Shown: positions 29,912 to 41,451 of the stretch, piece after piece | How positions within the stretch are numbered: the stretch's first letter is position 1 | How the letters are laid out: every line of letters begins with the position of its first letter | Source: an uncultured Gilliamella sp. | Lineage (GTDB): Bacteria > Pseudomonadota > Gammaproteobacteria > Enterobacterales > Orbaceae | DNA: 64,000 nt | Reading direction: 5' to 3' | NCBI GenBank assembly: GCA_946480175.1 | Contig: CAMLIK010000003.1 | Location: 16,145 to 80,144 of the forward strand | Translations under genes and position numbers: made by a program | Notes under the pieces: model-generated | Database searches by the model: none | What the model saw: the letters and a program-made list of their open reading frames with translations, nothing else | Told to the model about the DNA's origin: nothing

Positions 29912-30994
29912 ATGTTGGTGTGGATATCAGAATATTTAGTTAAATATTTTACTTTTTTTAATGTTATTTCTTATTTAACAGTGAGGGCTATTCTTGCATT
30001 ATTAACATCATTGACGATTTCGTTAATTATGGGGCAAAAAGTAATTGATTGGCTGCAAAAATTACAAATTGGTCAAGTTATACGCCACGATGGTCCAGAA
30101 TCTCATTTAAGTAAAAAAGGAACACCAACAATGGGAGGAACGCTTATATTAGCTTCCATTACAGTTTCTGTTTTTCTATGGGCAGATCTACGTAATCCTT
30201 ATGTATGGATAACATTATTTGTTTTAATTGGCTACGGCATCATTGGTTTTGCTGATGATTATTTAAAAGTGATACGCAAAAATACTGCGGGTTTAATTGC
30301 TAGATGGAAATATTTTTGGCAGTCAGTTATTGCACTAATTGTGGCTTTTGGTCTTTATGCATATGGCAAAGACAGTTCAATTACCGTATTGGTTGTTCCA
30401 TTTTTTAAAGATGTTATGCCGCAACTAGGTTTATGGTTCATTTTACTAACTTATGTAGTTATCGTCGGTGCGGGTAATGCAGTAAATCTAACTGACGGCT
30501 TAGATGGGCTTGCAATTATGCCGACTGTATTTGTTGCTGCTGGTTTTGCTCTTGTTGCTTGGGCGACAGGTAATGTTAATTTAGCTGGATATTTACATAT
30601 TCCGTATATTAAATTTAGTGGTGAACTGATGATATTTTGTACGGCAATTATTGGTGCTGGTCTCGGTTTCCTATGGTTTAACACCTATCCTGCGATGGTT
30701 TTTATGGGGGATGTAGGTTCATTAGCTTTAGGTGGCGTATTCGGAATTATCTCAGTACTACTAAGACAAGAGTTTTTATTATTAGTGATGGGTGGCATTT
30801 TTGTTATTGAGACATTATCTGTTATCTTACAAGTAGGTTCGTTTAAATTAAGAGGTAAACGAATTTTCAAAATGGCACCAATTCATCATCATTATGAGTT
30901 AAAAGGTTGGCCTGAACCAAGAGTCATAGTTCGTTTTTGGATTATATCATTAATGTTAGTGGTAATAGGTTTATTAACCTTGAAATTACGTTAA
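29912..30994 (+). CDS. mraY: phospho-MurNAc-pentapeptide translocase MraY
   Basis: A 360-residue integral membrane enzyme (E. coli 360) that transfers phospho-MurNAc-pentapeptide to undecaprenyl phosphate, making lipid I. About ten membrane segments are visible. Signature blocks are [19 protein letters not shown] with its catalytic aspartates, [11 protein letters not shown], and [14 protein letters not shown]. It is 5 bp after murF. Confidence 0.97.
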   Translation: MLVWISEYLVKYFTFFNVISYLTVRAILALLTSLTISLIMGQKVIDWLQKLQIGQVIRHDGPESHLSKKGTPTMGGTLILASITVSVFLWADLRNPYVWITLFVLIGYGIIGFADDYLKVIRKNTAGLIARWKYFWQSVIALIVAFGLYAYGKDSSITVLVVPFFKDVMPQLGLWFILLTYVVIVGAGNAVNLTDGLDGLAIMPTVFVAAGFALVAWATGNVNLAGYLHIPYIKFSGELMIFCTAIIGAGLGFLWFNTYPAMVFMGDVGSLALGGVFGIISVLLRQEFLLLVMGGIFVIETLSVILQVGSFKLRGKRIFKMAPIHHHYELKGWPEPRVIVRFWIISLMLVVIGLLTLKLR

Positions 30995-31019
30995 TTAAAA
31001 AATAGAGCGGGATTGAGTT

Positions 31020-32351
31020 ATGGTTGACTATCAAGGTAAAAAAATTGTTATTATCGGATTAGGTATTACAGGGCTTTCCTGTGTTGACTATTTCCTTGCT
31101 CAGAATGTTATTCCGAAAGTAATTGATACTCGTTTGTCGCCGTCTGGATTAGATCAATTAGATGATCGTGTTATTTATCATTTAGGTAATTTTGATGTAG
31201 ATTGGCTATTTCAAGCTGATCTAATTGTTGCAAGTCCGGGTATCGCCTTATCAACACCTGAGTTGAAAAAAGCGAGCGAAAAAGGTATTGAGATTATTGG
31301 TGATATTGAGCTTTTTTGCCGTGAGGTAAATCAACAAAAAAATAAAGAAGTTATTGCTATTACTGGTGCCAATGGAAAAACGACTGTCACTACCTTGGTT
31401 GGTGATATCGTCAAATCAGCTGGATTAAAAGTTGGTGTTGGTGGCAATATTGGTGAACCTGCTTTATCACTATTGAAACAAGATTATGATGTTTATGTGC
31501 TTGAATTATCGAGTTTTCAATTAGAAACGACATCAAGCTTACAAGCTTCAGTGGCGACGATTTTGAATATTTCTCAAGACCATATGGATCGTTATCCTCT
31601 TGGATTAATGCAATATACAGCAGCTAAGCAACGCATTTATCATAATGCCAAATGTTGTGTAATTAATCATGATGATAAATTAACTATACCAACTAATAAT
31701 CGTCACTGTGTCTCATTTGGAATGAAGGAGGGTGATTATCATTTAGATGCGAAATGTGAACATCTAATCGCGCAAAATCAGCCGGTTTTATCGACTAAAA
31801 CAATGAAATTAATCGGCTGTCATAATTATCTAAATGCTTTATCGGCATTAGCTATTGCCGATAATTTGAAAATTGCGCGAGATTCAAGTTTAAAAACCAT
31901 TGCTAATTTTCAAGGTTTACCTCATCGCTTTGAATTAGTATTTGAAAGTAATGATGTGAAATGGATTAATGATTCTAAAGCAACAAATGTAGGTAGCACA
32001 GAAGCTGCATTAAACAGTGTTATATGTAATGGAAAACTATTTCTATTGTTAGGAGGAGATGGAAAATCAGCAGACTTTTCATCCTTGATCCCTTATTTAA
32101 AAGAAAGAAATATTGAAGTTTTCTGCTTTGGTCGAGATCGGGATTTACTTGCTAATTTAGTTCCTGACCTCACAACCATTACAGAAACAATGTCTGAATC
32201 TATTGAATGTATAGCTAAAAAAGTGGCACCAAAAGATGTTGTGTTACTTTCGCCGGCTTGTGCCAGCTTAGATCAATTCAAAAACTATATTGAACGCGGT
32301 AATCTTTTTGCACAACTTGCTAAGCAATATACTCAGCGAGGTGAAAAATGA
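31020..32351 (+). CDS. murD: UDP-MurNAc-L-alanine:D-glutamate ligase
   Basis: A 443-residue Mur ligase (E. coli 438) adding D-glutamate. The N-terminal Rossmann-like domain reads [16 protein letters not shown], the ATP loop is [13 protein letters not shown] near residue 117, and LPHRFELV and [15 protein letters not shown] are the usual C-terminal blocks. The gene ends with an ATGA overlap with ftsW. Confidence 0.96.
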   Translation: MVDYQGKKIVIIGLGITGLSCVDYFLAQNVIPKVIDTRLSPSGLDQLDDRVIYHLGNFDVDWLFQADLIVASPGIALSTPELKKASEKGIEIIGDIELFCREVNQQKNKEVIAITGANGKTTVTTLVGDIVKSAGLKVGVGGNIGEPALSLLKQDYDVYVLELSSFQLETTSSLQASVATILNISQDHMDRYPLGLMQYTAAKQRIYHNAKCCVINHDDKLTIPTNNRHCVSFGMKEGDYHLDAKCEHLIAQNQPVLSTKTMKLIGCHNYLNALSALAIADNLKIARDSSLKTIANFQGLPHRFELVFESNDVKWINDSKATNVGSTEAALNSVICNGKLFLLLGGDGKSADFSSLIPYLKERNIEVFCFGRDRDLLANLVPDLTTITETMSESIECIAKKVAPKDVVLLSPACASLDQFKNYIERGNLFAQLAKQYTQRGEK

Positions 32352-33502
32352 CGCTCTTTGGGATAAAAAAACAAGTTAATCCAAATATACCGTTTGATAA
32401 CCAATTGCTATGGACGGTGATTGGTTTAATGATATTTGGCTTAATTATGGTGACATCCTCATCCATGGCATTTAGCGAAAATGATCCTTTCTTTTATACC
32501 CAACGTGAGTTAATCCAAATTGGGATGTCCCTATTTTTGATGTGTATCACTTTATATATTCCTATGCAACGTTGGCAACAATTTGGATCAGTTTTATTAA
32601 TCATTTCAATTATTATGTTGATAGTAGTTTTAGGAATTGGTTCTTCAATTAATGGTGCATCGCGTTGGATTCCATTGGGGGTTTTTAACTTTCAGCCAGC
32701 AGAGCTTTCTAAGTTATCTTTATTCTTATTTTTAGCTGGTTACTTAGCGCGTAAGTCAGAGGAAGTTCAAAGTGGATTTTGGGGTTTTTTTAAACCTATG
32801 GTCGTTATGGCTGTTTTGTCAATTCTGTTACTTAAACAACCTGACCTAGGTACCGTGATTGTATTATTTATGGTAACAATTGGTATCTTATTTATTGCTG
32901 GCGCTCAATTATGGCAATTTATTGCAATTTTACTAACAGGGGTTGGTGCAGTTGTTTGCCTTATTTTATATGAGTCTTATCGTTTAACTCGTTTAATGAC
33001 ATTCCTTGATCCATGGCAGGATGCCACAGGCGCTGGTTATCAGTTAGTTGCATCATTAATGGCTATTGGTAATGGTGGTGTAACTGGGCAAGGGATTGGT
33101 AACTCTATTTTCAAATTACGTTATCTACCCGAATGTCATACTGATTTTATTTTCTCAATTATTTCGGAGGAGTATGGATATGTCGGGGTTGTTGCTTTAT
33201 TGGCTTTGCTTTTCTTTCTAACTTTCAAAGCATTAGCAATCGGATATCGAGCATTAAATCAAGGTTCTCAATTTTCAGGTTATTTAGCGTGTGAAATTGG
33301 CATTTGGTTTGGTTTTCAGACTTTTGTCAATGTTGGCGTAACATCTGGTATGTTACCTACCAAAGGTTTAACCTTGCCATTTATCAGTTATGGAGGTTCA
33401 AGCCTTATTGTAATGAGTATTGCTGTTGCAATATTATTAAGAATAGATTTTGAGTTTAGGCAACAACAAGCTCAAGCAAGAGTAAGGTCAATTAAAAAAT
33501 GA
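32348..33502 (+). CDS. ftsW: septal peptidoglycan glycosyltransferase FtsW
   Basis: This 384-residue SEDS-family polymerase works with FtsI to build septal glycan strands. About ten membrane helices are seen. The SEDS motifs include the large-loop region [20 protein letters not shown] and [18 protein letters not shown], and [14 protein letters not shown] near the end. ATGA overlaps link it to both murD and murG. Confidence 0.96.
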   Translation: MTLFGIKKQVNPNIPFDNQLLWTVIGLMIFGLIMVTSSSMAFSENDPFFYTQRELIQIGMSLFLMCITLYIPMQRWQQFGSVLLIISIIMLIVVLGIGSSINGASRWIPLGVFNFQPAELSKLSLFLFLAGYLARKSEEVQSGFWGFFKPMVVMAVLSILLLKQPDLGTVIVLFMVTIGILFIAGAQLWQFIAILLTGVGAVVCLILYESYRLTRLMTFLDPWQDATGAGYQLVASLMAIGNGGVTGQGIGNSIFKLRYLPECHTDFIFSIISEEYGYVGVVALLALLFFLTFKALAIGYRALNQGSQFSGYLACEIGIWFGFQTFVNVGVTSGMLPTKGLTLPFISYGGSSLIVMSIAVAILLRIDFEFRQQQAQARVRSIKK

Positions 33503-34551
33503 AAAAGTTATTAGTTATGGCGGGTGGCACTGGTGGACATGTATTTCCTGGGATTGCTGTTGCTCATCATTTAATGAAACAAGGTTGGCAAGTAAGATGG
33601 TTAGGAACTGCTGATCGTATGGAAGCACACCTAGTACCTGAAAATGGAATCGAAATTGATTTTATCCAAATATCAGGTCTACGTGGAAAGGGTAAAATGG
33701 CTTTATTAAAAGCGCCTTATAAAATATTAAAAGCCGTTTTACAAGCTAGAAAAATCTTAAAAGCTTATCGTCCTGATGTCGTTTTAGGTATGGGTGGATA
33801 TGTTTCAGGACCCGGTGGAATAGCCGCTAAAAGTTTAGGTATTCCTGTTGTTTTACATGAACAAAATGGTATTGCAGGATTAACTAACAAATATTTGGCT
33901 AAAATTGCGACTAAAGTTTTACAAGCTTTTCCAACAGCATTTCCAAACGCTGAAGTAGTTGGAAACCCTGTTCGAAGCGATTTATTAACGATTGAAGAAC
34001 CCAGTAAAAGATTTAAAAATAGGCAAGGTCCAATTCGAATATTAGTTATGGGTGGGAGTCAAGGGGCTAAAGTAATCAATACTATTGTGCCTCAAGTGAT
34101 TTCAAAATTGTCTAATAATTTTGTTGTTTGGCATCAGACTGGTAAAGGAATGTTAGATGATGTAATTAAATCCTATCAGAATTGCGACATGACAAATAAC
34201 CAAGTGACGGAATTTATTACTGATGTTAAAGACGCCTATAGTTGGGCTGATATAGTAATTTGTCGAAGCGGTGCGCTAACAGTAAGTGAAATAGAAGTTG
34301 TTGGAATTGGAGCTATTTTCGTGCCATTTATGCATAAAGATCGTCAGCAATTTTGGAATGCAAAATCTTTAGCTGATATCGATGCTGCTAAGATTATTGA
34401 ACAGCAAGATTTTAATGTTAATTCATTATATCAATCACTTTCAAACTTAAGTCGAGAAGATTTAGTTGAAATGGCTGTAAAAGCGAAAAGTTTATCAATT
34501 ATAAATTCGACAGAAAGAGTGGCAGAAACACTGATTTCGATGGTAAAATAG
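33499..34551 (+). CDS. murG: UDP-GlcNAc:lipid I N-acetylglucosaminyltransferase MurG
   Basis: A 350-residue peripheral membrane glycosyltransferase (GT28; E. coli 355) making lipid II. The N-terminal glycine loop is [11 protein letters not shown], with [13 protein letters not shown] and [12 protein letters not shown] following. The C-terminal donor site is GGSQGAK and [13 protein letters not shown] 130-bp spacer with no clear signal separates it from murC. Confidence 0.96.
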   Translation: MKKLLVMAGGTGGHVFPGIAVAHHLMKQGWQVRWLGTADRMEAHLVPENGIEIDFIQISGLRGKGKMALLKAPYKILKAVLQARKILKAYRPDVVLGMGGYVSGPGGIAAKSLGIPVVLHEQNGIAGLTNKYLAKIATKVLQAFPTAFPNAEVVGNPVRSDLLTIEEPSKRFKNRQGPIRILVMGGSQGAKVINTIVPQVISKLSNNFVVWHQTGKGMLDDVIKSYQNCDMTNNQVTEFITDVKDAYSWADIVICRSGALTVSEIEVVGIGAIFVPFMHKDRQQFWNAKSLADIDAAKIIEQQDFNVNSLYQSLSNLSREDLVEMAVKAKSLSIINSTERVAETLISMVK

Positions 34552-34681
34552 CGAATTTATTTATAATTTTAAATAATTATTTTTTTAGATTTTTTGAGAT
34601 CAAAAATGAATTTATTTAATAAATAATTACCTATTAACTTTTCAAGATCTAAACAAGAAATAAATAACTAGGGGTTTTAGA

Positions 34682-36130
34682 GTGAATACAAAGGAATTAG
34701 CAGAATTAAGAGCAATCATTCCTGAAATGAAACGTGTCAAACATATCCATTTTGTGGGTATTGGTGGTGCGGGTATGGGTGGTATTGCCGAAGTTCTTGC
34801 TAATGAAGGATATCAAATTAGTGGTTCTGATATTGCTGAAAATGCAGTAACTCAACATTTAGAAACATTAGGTGCAAAAATTGTTATTGGACATACTGCT
34901 GAAAATGTCCTTTGTGCAAGTGTTGTAGTTATCTCATCAGCGATTTCTCAAGATAACATAGAGGTCGTTGCTGCTAGAGAAGCTCGTATCCCCGTGATTC
35001 AACGAGCAGAAATGTTAGCAGAATTAATGCGTTTTCGATATGGTATTGCTATTGCAGGAACCCATGGTAAAACGACTACTACAGCAATGGTTACTTCTAT
35101 TTATGCTGAAGCGAAATTTGATCCAACTTTTGTAAATGGAGGTTTGGTTAAAGCAGCTGGAACTCATGCTAGGTTAGGTAGTAGTCGATATTTTATCGCT
35201 GAAGCCGATGAAAGTGATGCTTCGTTTTTACATTTACAGCCTATGGTGTCTATAGTCACTAATATTGAACCTGACCATATGGATACTTATCAAGGAAGTG
35301 TTGAAAATCTTAAGCAAACCTTTATCTCTTTTTTACGTAATTTACCTTTTTATGGCTTAGCTGTTATGTGTTACGACGATCCTATTAATCGTGAATTATT
35401 ACCAGTTGTAGGGCGTAAAATTATTACTTATGGTTTTAGTGAAGAAGCCGATGTTGTTATTAAAAATTACCGTCAGGAAAGAGGAGTTAGTTATTACACA
35501 GTTTGTCGACCAGACCATAATGATCTACAAATTGAATTAAATGCACCTGGCAAACATAATGCTCTAAATTCAGCAGCAGCAATTATAACAGCAACTGAAG
35601 ATGGGATTGATGATGATTCAATTATAAGCGCTTTAGCAAAATTTGCTGGCACTAGCCGTCGCTTCGATTTATTAGGTTTTTTTCCATATGGAAATGGAAA
35701 AGATATTATGATGGTTGATGATTATGGTCATCACCCAAGCGAAGTTAATGCCACAATTCAAGCTGCTCGAAATGGTTGGCCAGATCGTCGTTTAGTCATG
35801 TTATTTCAACCGCATAGGTATACGCGTACTCGGGATTTATTTGATGATTTTGCTCAGGTTCTTTCTCAAGTCGATGCGCTAGTTATGCTAGATGTGTATT
35901 CTGCCGGTGAACAACCTATTACTGGAGCAGATAGCCGATCGCTTTGTCGTTCAATTCGCAATCGAGGAAAGGTTGATCCAATTTATGTTTCTGATTTAGA
36001 TCTTTTACCTGAAATAATGCAAGAATTATTAAAAGGTGGGGATCTGTTATTAACTCAAGGTGCTGGAAGTGTTGGCCGAGTTGCTCGTCAGTTAGCCAGT
36101 AGCCAATTATTTTCAAAAGAGGTTTTATAA
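34682..36130 (+). CDS. murC: UDP-N-acetylmuramate:L-alanine ligase
   Basis: The 482-residue Mur ligase (E. coli 491) adds the first stem residue. Blocks include [17 protein letters not shown], the ATP loop [11 protein letters not shown] near residue 122, and [14 protein letters not shown]. The start is GTG: the reading begins (M)[18 protein letters not shown], which aligns position by position with the E. coli ATG start. There is no in-frame ATG in that region before the conserved domain except inside the aligned part. Confidence 0.95.
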   Translation: MNTKELAELRAIIPEMKRVKHIHFVGIGGAGMGGIAEVLANEGYQISGSDIAENAVTQHLETLGAKIVIGHTAENVLCASVVVISSAISQDNIEVVAAREARIPVIQRAEMLAELMRFRYGIAIAGTHGKTTTTAMVTSIYAEAKFDPTFVNGGLVKAAGTHARLGSSRYFIAEADESDASFLHLQPMVSIVTNIEPDHMDTYQGSVENLKQTFISFLRNLPFYGLAVMCYDDPINRELLPVVGRKIITYGFSEEADVVIKNYRQERGVSYYTVCRPDHNDLQIELNAPGKHNALNSAAAIITATEDGIDDDSIISALAKFAGTSRRFDLLGFFPYGNGKDIMMVDDYGHHPSEVNATIQAARNGWPDRRLVMLFQPHRYTRTRDLFDDFAQVLSQVDALVMLDVYSAGEQPITGADSRSLCRSIRNRGKVDPIYVSDLDLLPEIMQELLKGGDLLLTQGAGSVGRVARQLASSQLFSKEVL

Positions 36131-36132
36131 TA

Positions 36133-37041
36133 ATGGTTGATAAAGTTGCAGTGTTGTATGGTGGGACCTCTGCTGAACGAGAAGTATCATTAAAATCAGG
36201 CCGAGCTGTTCTTGCAGGATTACAAGCAAATGGTATTGATGCTCATCTTATTGATACTAAACACCATTGTATAACCAATTTGAAGCAAGAAGGATTTACT
36301 AAAGCTTTCATTATTTTACATGGTCGAGGTGGTGAAGATGGTATTACTCAAGCTATTTTAACTTATCAAAGCATTCCTTATACCGGTAGTGATGTTTTGT
36401 CATCAGCATTAACCATGGACAAGTTAAAAACAAAACTAGTTTGGAAATCACTTGGTTTACCCGTCGCAAATTATGTTATGGTTGATAAATCACAATCAAT
36501 TAATATTGATAATATTGTTAAAGAACTTGGATTACCGTTATTTGTTAAACCGAGTCATGAGGGTTCAAGTGTTGGTATGACAAGAGTCAATAAAGCTGAG
36601 GAATTAAAAGCCGCTATTGACATTGCATTCAAATATGATAATACCGTAATGGTTGAGTCATTTCTAGCGGGTCGTGAGTTTACTGTTGCGATTGTAGGTG
36701 AAGAGGTTTTACCTGCAATTTACATTAAACCAACTACCAATTTTTATGATTATGATGCAAAGTATTTGTCAGATAAAACCCAATACTTCTGTCCAAGCGG
36801 ACTATCTACTGAAAAAGAACAAGAGATTCGTAAATTAGCTTTAGATGCTTATAAAGCAGTTGGCTGTCGAGGTTGGGGTAGAGTCGATATTATGTTTGAT
36901 GAAAATGAAAAGCCATATTTACTAGAAGTAAATACAGCTCCAGGTATGACAGATCATAGTTTAGTACCAATGGCTGCAAAAGAGTATGGGTGGTCATTTA
37001 GTGAATTGGTTAAACGTATTTTACAACTAGCAATCATATAA
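36133..37041 (+). CDS. ddl: D-alanine:D-alanine ligase
   Basis: A 302-residue ATP-grasp ligase of the DdlB type (E. coli DdlB 306) making the D-Ala-D-Ala dipeptide used by MurF. Conserved features are VLYGGTSAEREVSLKSG at the start, the serine loop HEGSSVGMTRV, and LLEVNTAPGMTDHSL, whose Glu and Asn bind metal. It sits 2 bp after murC, as in enterobacterial dcw clusters. Confidence 0.96.
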   Translation: MVDKVAVLYGGTSAEREVSLKSGRAVLAGLQANGIDAHLIDTKHHCITNLKQEGFTKAFIILHGRGGEDGITQAILTYQSIPYTGSDVLSSALTMDKLKTKLVWKSLGLPVANYVMVDKSQSINIDNIVKELGLPLFVKPSHEGSSVGMTRVNKAEELKAAIDIAFKYDNTVMVESFLAGREFTVAIVGEEVLPAIYIKPTTNFYDYDAKYLSDKTQYFCPSGLSTEKEQEIRKLALDAYKAVGCRGWGRVDIMFDENEKPYLLEVNTAPGMTDHSLVPMAAKEYGWSFSELVKRILQLAII

Positions 37042-37055
37042 CTGGCTTTATTTTT

Positions 37056-37889
37056 ATGAAAAAAGTCCGACAAGCAGCGCACAAACGAGAAAATCAGAAT
37101 AGAAGAAAGCTGCTTGTTTTTCGAAATTCAGAACAAATGTTAGGTTTTTTGTTCTTTATTATAATAATTTGTATTAGTTTTTGGGCGATAAATTGTGTTA
37201 AAAACTGGATGGAAGATCCTGATCAGATGGTTTTATCACAATTGACCTTAAGTGGAGAGCATACTTACACAACTGAAGATGATATTCGACAAGCGATATT
37301 AGGGTTAGGTTTACCAAATACTTATATTGGACAGGATGTGGACGATATTCAGCAGGAAGTTATGCGATACCCTTGGGTTAAACAAGCAAGTGTACGTAAA
37401 CAGTGGCCAGATAGGTTGATTGTTTATATTGAAGAATTTAAGCCTGCATTTTATTGGAATGATTTATATTTACTTGATAATGCTGGAAATGTATTTAGTG
37501 TGCCGTTAGATCGTTTAGGTGAGTTATCGTTACCTAGACTTTATGGCCCTGAAGGTAAAGCAAAATCCATGTTAGAAACGTATGTTAAGTTAGAAGAAAT
37601 TTCTAGAAAGTCGGTTAATAATAAGTTTGCATCAGAAATTAAAGCTGCGATAGCTGATGATCGTAATGCTTGGCAATTGATGATTACACAATGTACAGCT
37701 GAATTATGTTCTGAAAGTCAGGATATAAAATTGATAATTGGTAGTGAAAAAATACAACAACGGTATCAAAAATTTATCAAATTATTTCCTGAAATACAGT
37801 CTAGAATGCCAGCTGATCAAAAAATAACGGCTGCTGATTTACGTTATGAAAACGGCATCTCAGTGCAACGAGAAAAAATATCGCAATAA
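37056..37889 (+). CDS. ftsQ: cell division protein FtsQ
   Basis: A 277-residue bitopic protein (E. coli 276) with a basic cytoplasmic tail, one membrane segment at about residues 30-48 (LGFLFFIIIICISFW), a POTRA domain (residues about 60-130, LTLSGEHTYTTEDDIRQAI) and the FtsQ beta domain. It forms the FtsQLB complex. Sequence similarity is moderate, as usual for FtsQ, but topology and place between ddl and ftsA are decisive. Confidence 0.94.
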   Translation: MKKVRQAAHKRENQNRRKLLVFRNSEQMLGFLFFIIIICISFWAINCVKNWMEDPDQMVLSQLTLSGEHTYTTEDDIRQAILGLGLPNTYIGQDVDDIQQEVMRYPWVKQASVRKQWPDRLIVYIEEFKPAFYWNDLYLLDNAGNVFSVPLDRLGELSLPRLYGPEGKAKSMLETYVKLEEISRKSVNNKFASEIKAAIADDRNAWQLMITQCTAELCSESQDIKLIIGSEKIQQRYQKFIKLFPEIQSRMPADQKITAADLRYENGISVQREKISQ

Positions 37890-37910
37890 GGGATAAATAA
37901 AGGCTGAAGT

Positions 37911-39164
37911 ATGAAAGCAACAGAGAAAAAATTGGTTGTTGGACTTGAAGTTGGCACATCCAAAGTACTTGCCCTTGTCGGTGAGGTGCTGCCTGATGGC
38001 GTGATCAATATTATCGGTGTTGGACATAGCCCATCGAAAGGTGTTGATAAAGGCGGTGTAAACGACCTTGAATCAGTCGTTAAATCAATCCAACGTGCTA
38101 TTGACCAAGCTGAATTAATGGCTGATTGCCAAATCTCTTCTGTTTACTTGAGCCTATCAGGTAAACACATTTGCTGTCAAAATGAAATTGGCATGGTGCC
38201 AATTGCTGATGAAGAAGTGACTGCGGAAGATGTTGAAAATGTAGTCCATACAGCTAAGTCAGTTCGTATATTAGATGAACATCGTATTTTGCACGTTATT
38301 GCTCAAGAATATTCTATTGATTTACAAGAAGGCATAAAAAACCCTATTGGATTATCTGGTGTAAGAATGAAAGCAAAAGTTCATTTGGTCACCTGCCATA
38401 ATGATATGGCAAGAAATATCGTTAAAGCTGTTGAACGTTGTGGTCTAAAAGTTGACCAACTTATTTTCTCAGGGTTGGCATCTAGCTATGCGGTATTGAC
38501 CGATGATGAAAAAGAACTTGGTGTTTGTGTAATTGATATTGGTGGCGGAACAATGGATGTAACGGTTTATACCGGTGGTGCATTACGTCATTCCGTTGTA
38601 ATTCCTTATGCAGGTAATGTTGTCACTAGTGATATTGCTTATGCATTTGGTGCACCACCAATGGATGCTGAAAATATTAAAATTCGTTATGGATGTGCAG
38701 TTGGTTCATTAGTCGGTAAAGATGAAGTTATTGATGTTCCAAGTGTTGGTGGTCGTCCGTCCCGGTCATTACAACGCCAAACATTGGCTGAAGTTATTGA
38801 ACCGAGGTATTCAGAACTTTTATCGTTAGTTCAAAAAGAAATACTAGTTTTACAAGATGAGCTTAAGAAACAAAATGTGAAATATCAATTGGCGGCAGGA
38901 ATCGTTTTAACGGGTGGTGCTGCTCAAATTAAAGGTATGGTTGAATGTGCTGAAAAAGTATTTCAAAATCAAGTACGTATTGGCCAACCTTTGAATATTT
39001 CAGGATTAACTGATTATGTACAAAAACCATATTGCTCAACAACCGTGGGGTTATTGCACTATGGAAAACAAAGTTTATTAAATGATGATGCTAAAGATAG
39101 CAATAAATCATCATTAAAAGGGATAGCTAAAAAATTGACCAGTTGGTTTAAAAAAGAATTTTAG
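37911..39164 (+). CDS. ftsA: cell division protein FtsA
   Basis: A 417-residue actin-like ATPase (E. coli 420) that tethers FtsZ to the membrane. Nucleotide-site blocks are VGLEVGTSKVLALVGE, CVIDIGGGTMDVTVYTGG and VLTGGAAQIKGM. The C terminus ends in an amphipathic helix, GIAKKLTSWFKKEF, the expected membrane-targeting sequence. An 80-bp spacer separates it from ftsZ, perhaps with an internal promoter. Confidence 0.96.
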   Translation: MKATEKKLVVGLEVGTSKVLALVGEVLPDGVINIIGVGHSPSKGVDKGGVNDLESVVKSIQRAIDQAELMADCQISSVYLSLSGKHICCQNEIGMVPIADEEVTAEDVENVVHTAKSVRILDEHRILHVIAQEYSIDLQEGIKNPIGLSGVRMKAKVHLVTCHNDMARNIVKAVERCGLKVDQLIFSGLASSYAVLTDDEKELGVCVIDIGGGTMDVTVYTGGALRHSVVIPYAGNVVTSDIAYAFGAPPMDAENIKIRYGCAVGSLVGKDEVIDVPSVGGRPSRSLQRQTLAEVIEPRYSELLSLVQKEILVLQDELKKQNVKYQLAAGIVLTGGAAQIKGMVECAEKVFQNQVRIGQPLNISGLTDYVQKPYCSTTVGLLHYGKQSLLNDDAKDSNKSSLKGIAKKLTSWFKKEF

Positions 39165-39244
39165 CTAATATATTTAATAACTTCGTAGACATTGTAGCTG
39201 GATATCTGTACAATGTTCATAGATCTTAAATTTGGAGATAAGTT

Positions 39245-40390
39245 ATGTTTGAGCCTATGGTTGCGGATGATGAGTCAGCAGCAGTCATTAAAGTTATTGG
39301 TGTCGGTGGCGGCGGCGGTAATGCTGTTGAGCATATGATTGCTGAACATATTGAAGGCGTTGAATTTTTTGCAGCGAATACTGATGCACAAGCATTGAAA
39401 AGAATTAAAGTTGGTCAAACTATCCAAATCGGTAATAATGTAACTAAAGGACTTGGTGCTGGAGCTAATCCAGAAGTGGGAAGGAATTCAGCAGAAGAAG
39501 ATCGTGATATTATTCGTAGTGCGATTGAAGGTGCCGATATGGTATTCATCGCAGCCGGAATGGGGGGGGGGACTGGAACAGGAGCAGCTCCAGTTGTTGC
39601 AGAAATAGCTAAAGAACTTGGTATTTTAACTGTTGCAGTTGTAACAAAGCCTTTTGGATTTGAAGGTAAAAAACGTATGGCTTTTGCTGAGCAAGGCATT
39701 GCTGAATTAGCTAAACACGTTGACTCTCTTATCACAATTCCAAATGACAAATTATTAAAAGTACTAGGCCGTGGCGTTAAGTTATTAGATGCTTTTGCTG
39801 CTGCTAACGGTGTTTTAAAAGGTGCTGTACAAGGTATTGCCGAATTAATTACTAAACCAGGTCATATCAACGTTGACTTTGCAGACGTTAGAACGGTAAT
39901 GTCTGAAATGGGTTATGCGATGATGGGTTCTGGTTGTGCTAGTGGTGATAACCGTGCTGAAGAAGCCGCTGAAATGGCTATTTCAAGTCCACTACTTGAA
40001 GACATTGATTTATCCGGTGCTCGTGGTGTTTTAGTTAATGTCACAGCTGGTCTTGATCTTGGTTTAGAAGAATTTGAAACGGTTGGTAGCACGGTTAGAG
40101 CTTTTGCTTCTGACAATGCAACTGTAGTTGTGGGTACAACATTTGATCCTGACATGTCTGATGAAATTCGTGTTACAGTAGTTGCTACGGGTATCGGTAT
40201 GGATAAACGTCCTGAAGTTAAAATTACTAAACCAGCTACATCACATAGTTCATTATTTGGTCAGGCAAATCATATACCACAAGAACAAGAGGAACCAATG
40301 CCTAAGGTTGTTAATGAGCCAGCAGTTTCTCCTCTGGAAGAGCATAAAATTTTAGATATTCCTGCGTTTATTCGTAAGCAGGCCAATTAG
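39245..40390 (+). CDS. ftsZ: cell division GTPase FtsZ
   Basis: The 381-residue tubulin-like GTPase (E. coli 383) forms the division ring. It has [15 protein letters not shown] near the start, the tubulin signature GGGTGTG near residue 108, the T7 loop region [11 protein letters not shown], and the conserved C-terminal peptide [10 protein letters not shown] that binds FtsA and ZipA. The GGG codons of the signature form an uninterrupted G10 run (39562-39571), striking in this AT-rich sequence. Confidence 0.97.
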   Translation: MFEPMVADDESAAVIKVIGVGGGGGNAVEHMIAEHIEGVEFFAANTDAQALKRIKVGQTIQIGNNVTKGLGAGANPEVGRNSAEEDRDIIRSAIEGADMVFIAAGMGGGTGTGAAPVVAEIAKELGILTVAVVTKPFGFEGKKRMAFAEQGIAELAKHVDSLITIPNDKLLKVLGRGVKLLDAFAAANGVLKGAVQGIAELITKPGHINVDFADVRTVMSEMGYAMMGSGCASGDNRAEEAAEMAISSPLLEDIDLSGARGVLVNVTAGLDLGLEEFETVGSTVRAFASDNATVVVGTTFDPDMSDEIRVTVVATGIGMDKRPEVKITKPATSHSSLFGQANHIPQEQEEPMPKVVNEPAVSPLEEHKILDIPAFIRKQAN

Positions 40391-40457
40391 TATAGAACTT
40401 ATTTGATTTTTTATTGTCTAACGTGTAATAAAAGCAAATAAAAACAGTAGGTGCGAA

Positions 40458-41372
40458 GTGAAACAAAGAACCTTAAAAAAGACAATTCAAGCAACGGGCG
40501 TCGGTTTACATACTGGCAAAAAAGTTACTTTGACATTACGTCCTGCGCCAGAAAACACAGGTGTTATTTATCGTCGTACAGATTTAAATCCGTATGTTGA
40601 TTTTCCTGTAAATGCTAAATCAGTGCGTGACACGATGCTTTGTACCTGTTTAGTTAATGAGGATAATGTTCGTATTTCAACTGTCGAGCATATTAATTCA
40701 GCATTAGCAGGGCTTGGTATCGATAATATTATTATTGAAGTAAATGCACCGGAAATTCCAATTATGGATGGTAGTGCAAGCCCATTCGTTTACTTGTTAT
40801 TAGATGCTGGTATTACTGAACAAAATGCGCTGAAAAAGTTCTTACGAATTAAAGAAACGGTTCGTGTTGAAAATGGTGATAAATGGGCAGAAGTAAGACC
40901 ATATAGTGGTTTTCGTTTAGATTTCACTATTGATTTTCGTCATCCAGCTATTGATAACAGTTCACAACGTTATCAATTGGATTTTTCTTCTGAGTCTTTT
41001 ATTCGCCAAATTAGCCGTGCAAGAACTTTTGGTTTTATGCGTGATATTGAAGCATTGCAATCTAAAGGTTTATGTTTAGGTGGTAGCTTAGACTGTGCAA
41101 TTGTTGTTGACGATTATAAAGTTCTTAATGAAGATGGTCTTCGTTTCGAAGATGAATTTGTGCGTCATAAAATGCTAGATACTATTGGTGACTTATATAT
41201 GAGTGGTCACAATATGATTGGTGAAGTTGTTTGTTATAAATCAGGACATGCCCTGAATAACCAACTATTGCAAGCGTTACTAGCTAAACAAGATGCTTGG
41301 CAATACGTTACCTTTGATGAAGAACAAAATGTTCCAGTTGCTTTAGGTACAAAACAACTTGTTTTAGCATAA
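40458..41372 (+). CDS. lpxC: UDP-3-O-acyl-N-acetylglucosamine deacetylase LpxC
   Basis: A 304-residue zinc amidase (E. coli 305), the committed step of lipid A synthesis. Blocks include [36 protein letters not shown] (zinc histidine) and the C-terminal [15 protein letters not shown] with two more metal ligands. The start is GTG at 40458, aligning one residue short of E. coli LpxC. A terminator follows; secM-secA, next in E. coli, are absent. Confidence 0.96.
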   Translation: MKQRTLKKTIQATGVGLHTGKKVTLTLRPAPENTGVIYRRTDLNPYVDFPVNAKSVRDTMLCTCLVNEDNVRISTVEHINSALAGLGIDNIIIEVNAPEIPIMDGSASPFVYLLLDAGITEQNALKKFLRIKETVRVENGDKWAEVRPYSGFRLDFTIDFRHPAIDNSSQRYQLDFSSESFIRQISRARTFGFMRDIEALQSKGLCLGGSLDCAIVVDDYKVLNEDGLRFEDEFVRHKMLDTIGDLYMSGHNMIGEVVCYKSGHALNNQLLQALLAKQDAWQYVTFDEEQNVPVALGTKQLVLA

Positions 41373-41400
41373 GCAATTAAAATTGTATAATAAATGTACT

Positions 41401-41430
41401 AACGCTTCCGGTTCGGAGGCGTTTTTTATT
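41401..41430 (+). terminator. Rho-independent terminator closing the dcw cluster
   Basis: The stem AACGCTTCCG / CGGAGGCGTT, with one mismatch and a short loop, is followed by TTTTTTATTTT. It lies about 30 bp after lpxC. Confidence 0.9.
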
Positions 41431-41451
41431 TTATAATCATGAGATAGTTAT

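Noticed and set aside
39415-40155. Long minus-strand frames opposite ftsZ
   Set aside because: Low-complexity Ser/Ala/Pro-rich translations typical of the antisense of a conserved gene; no support as genes.
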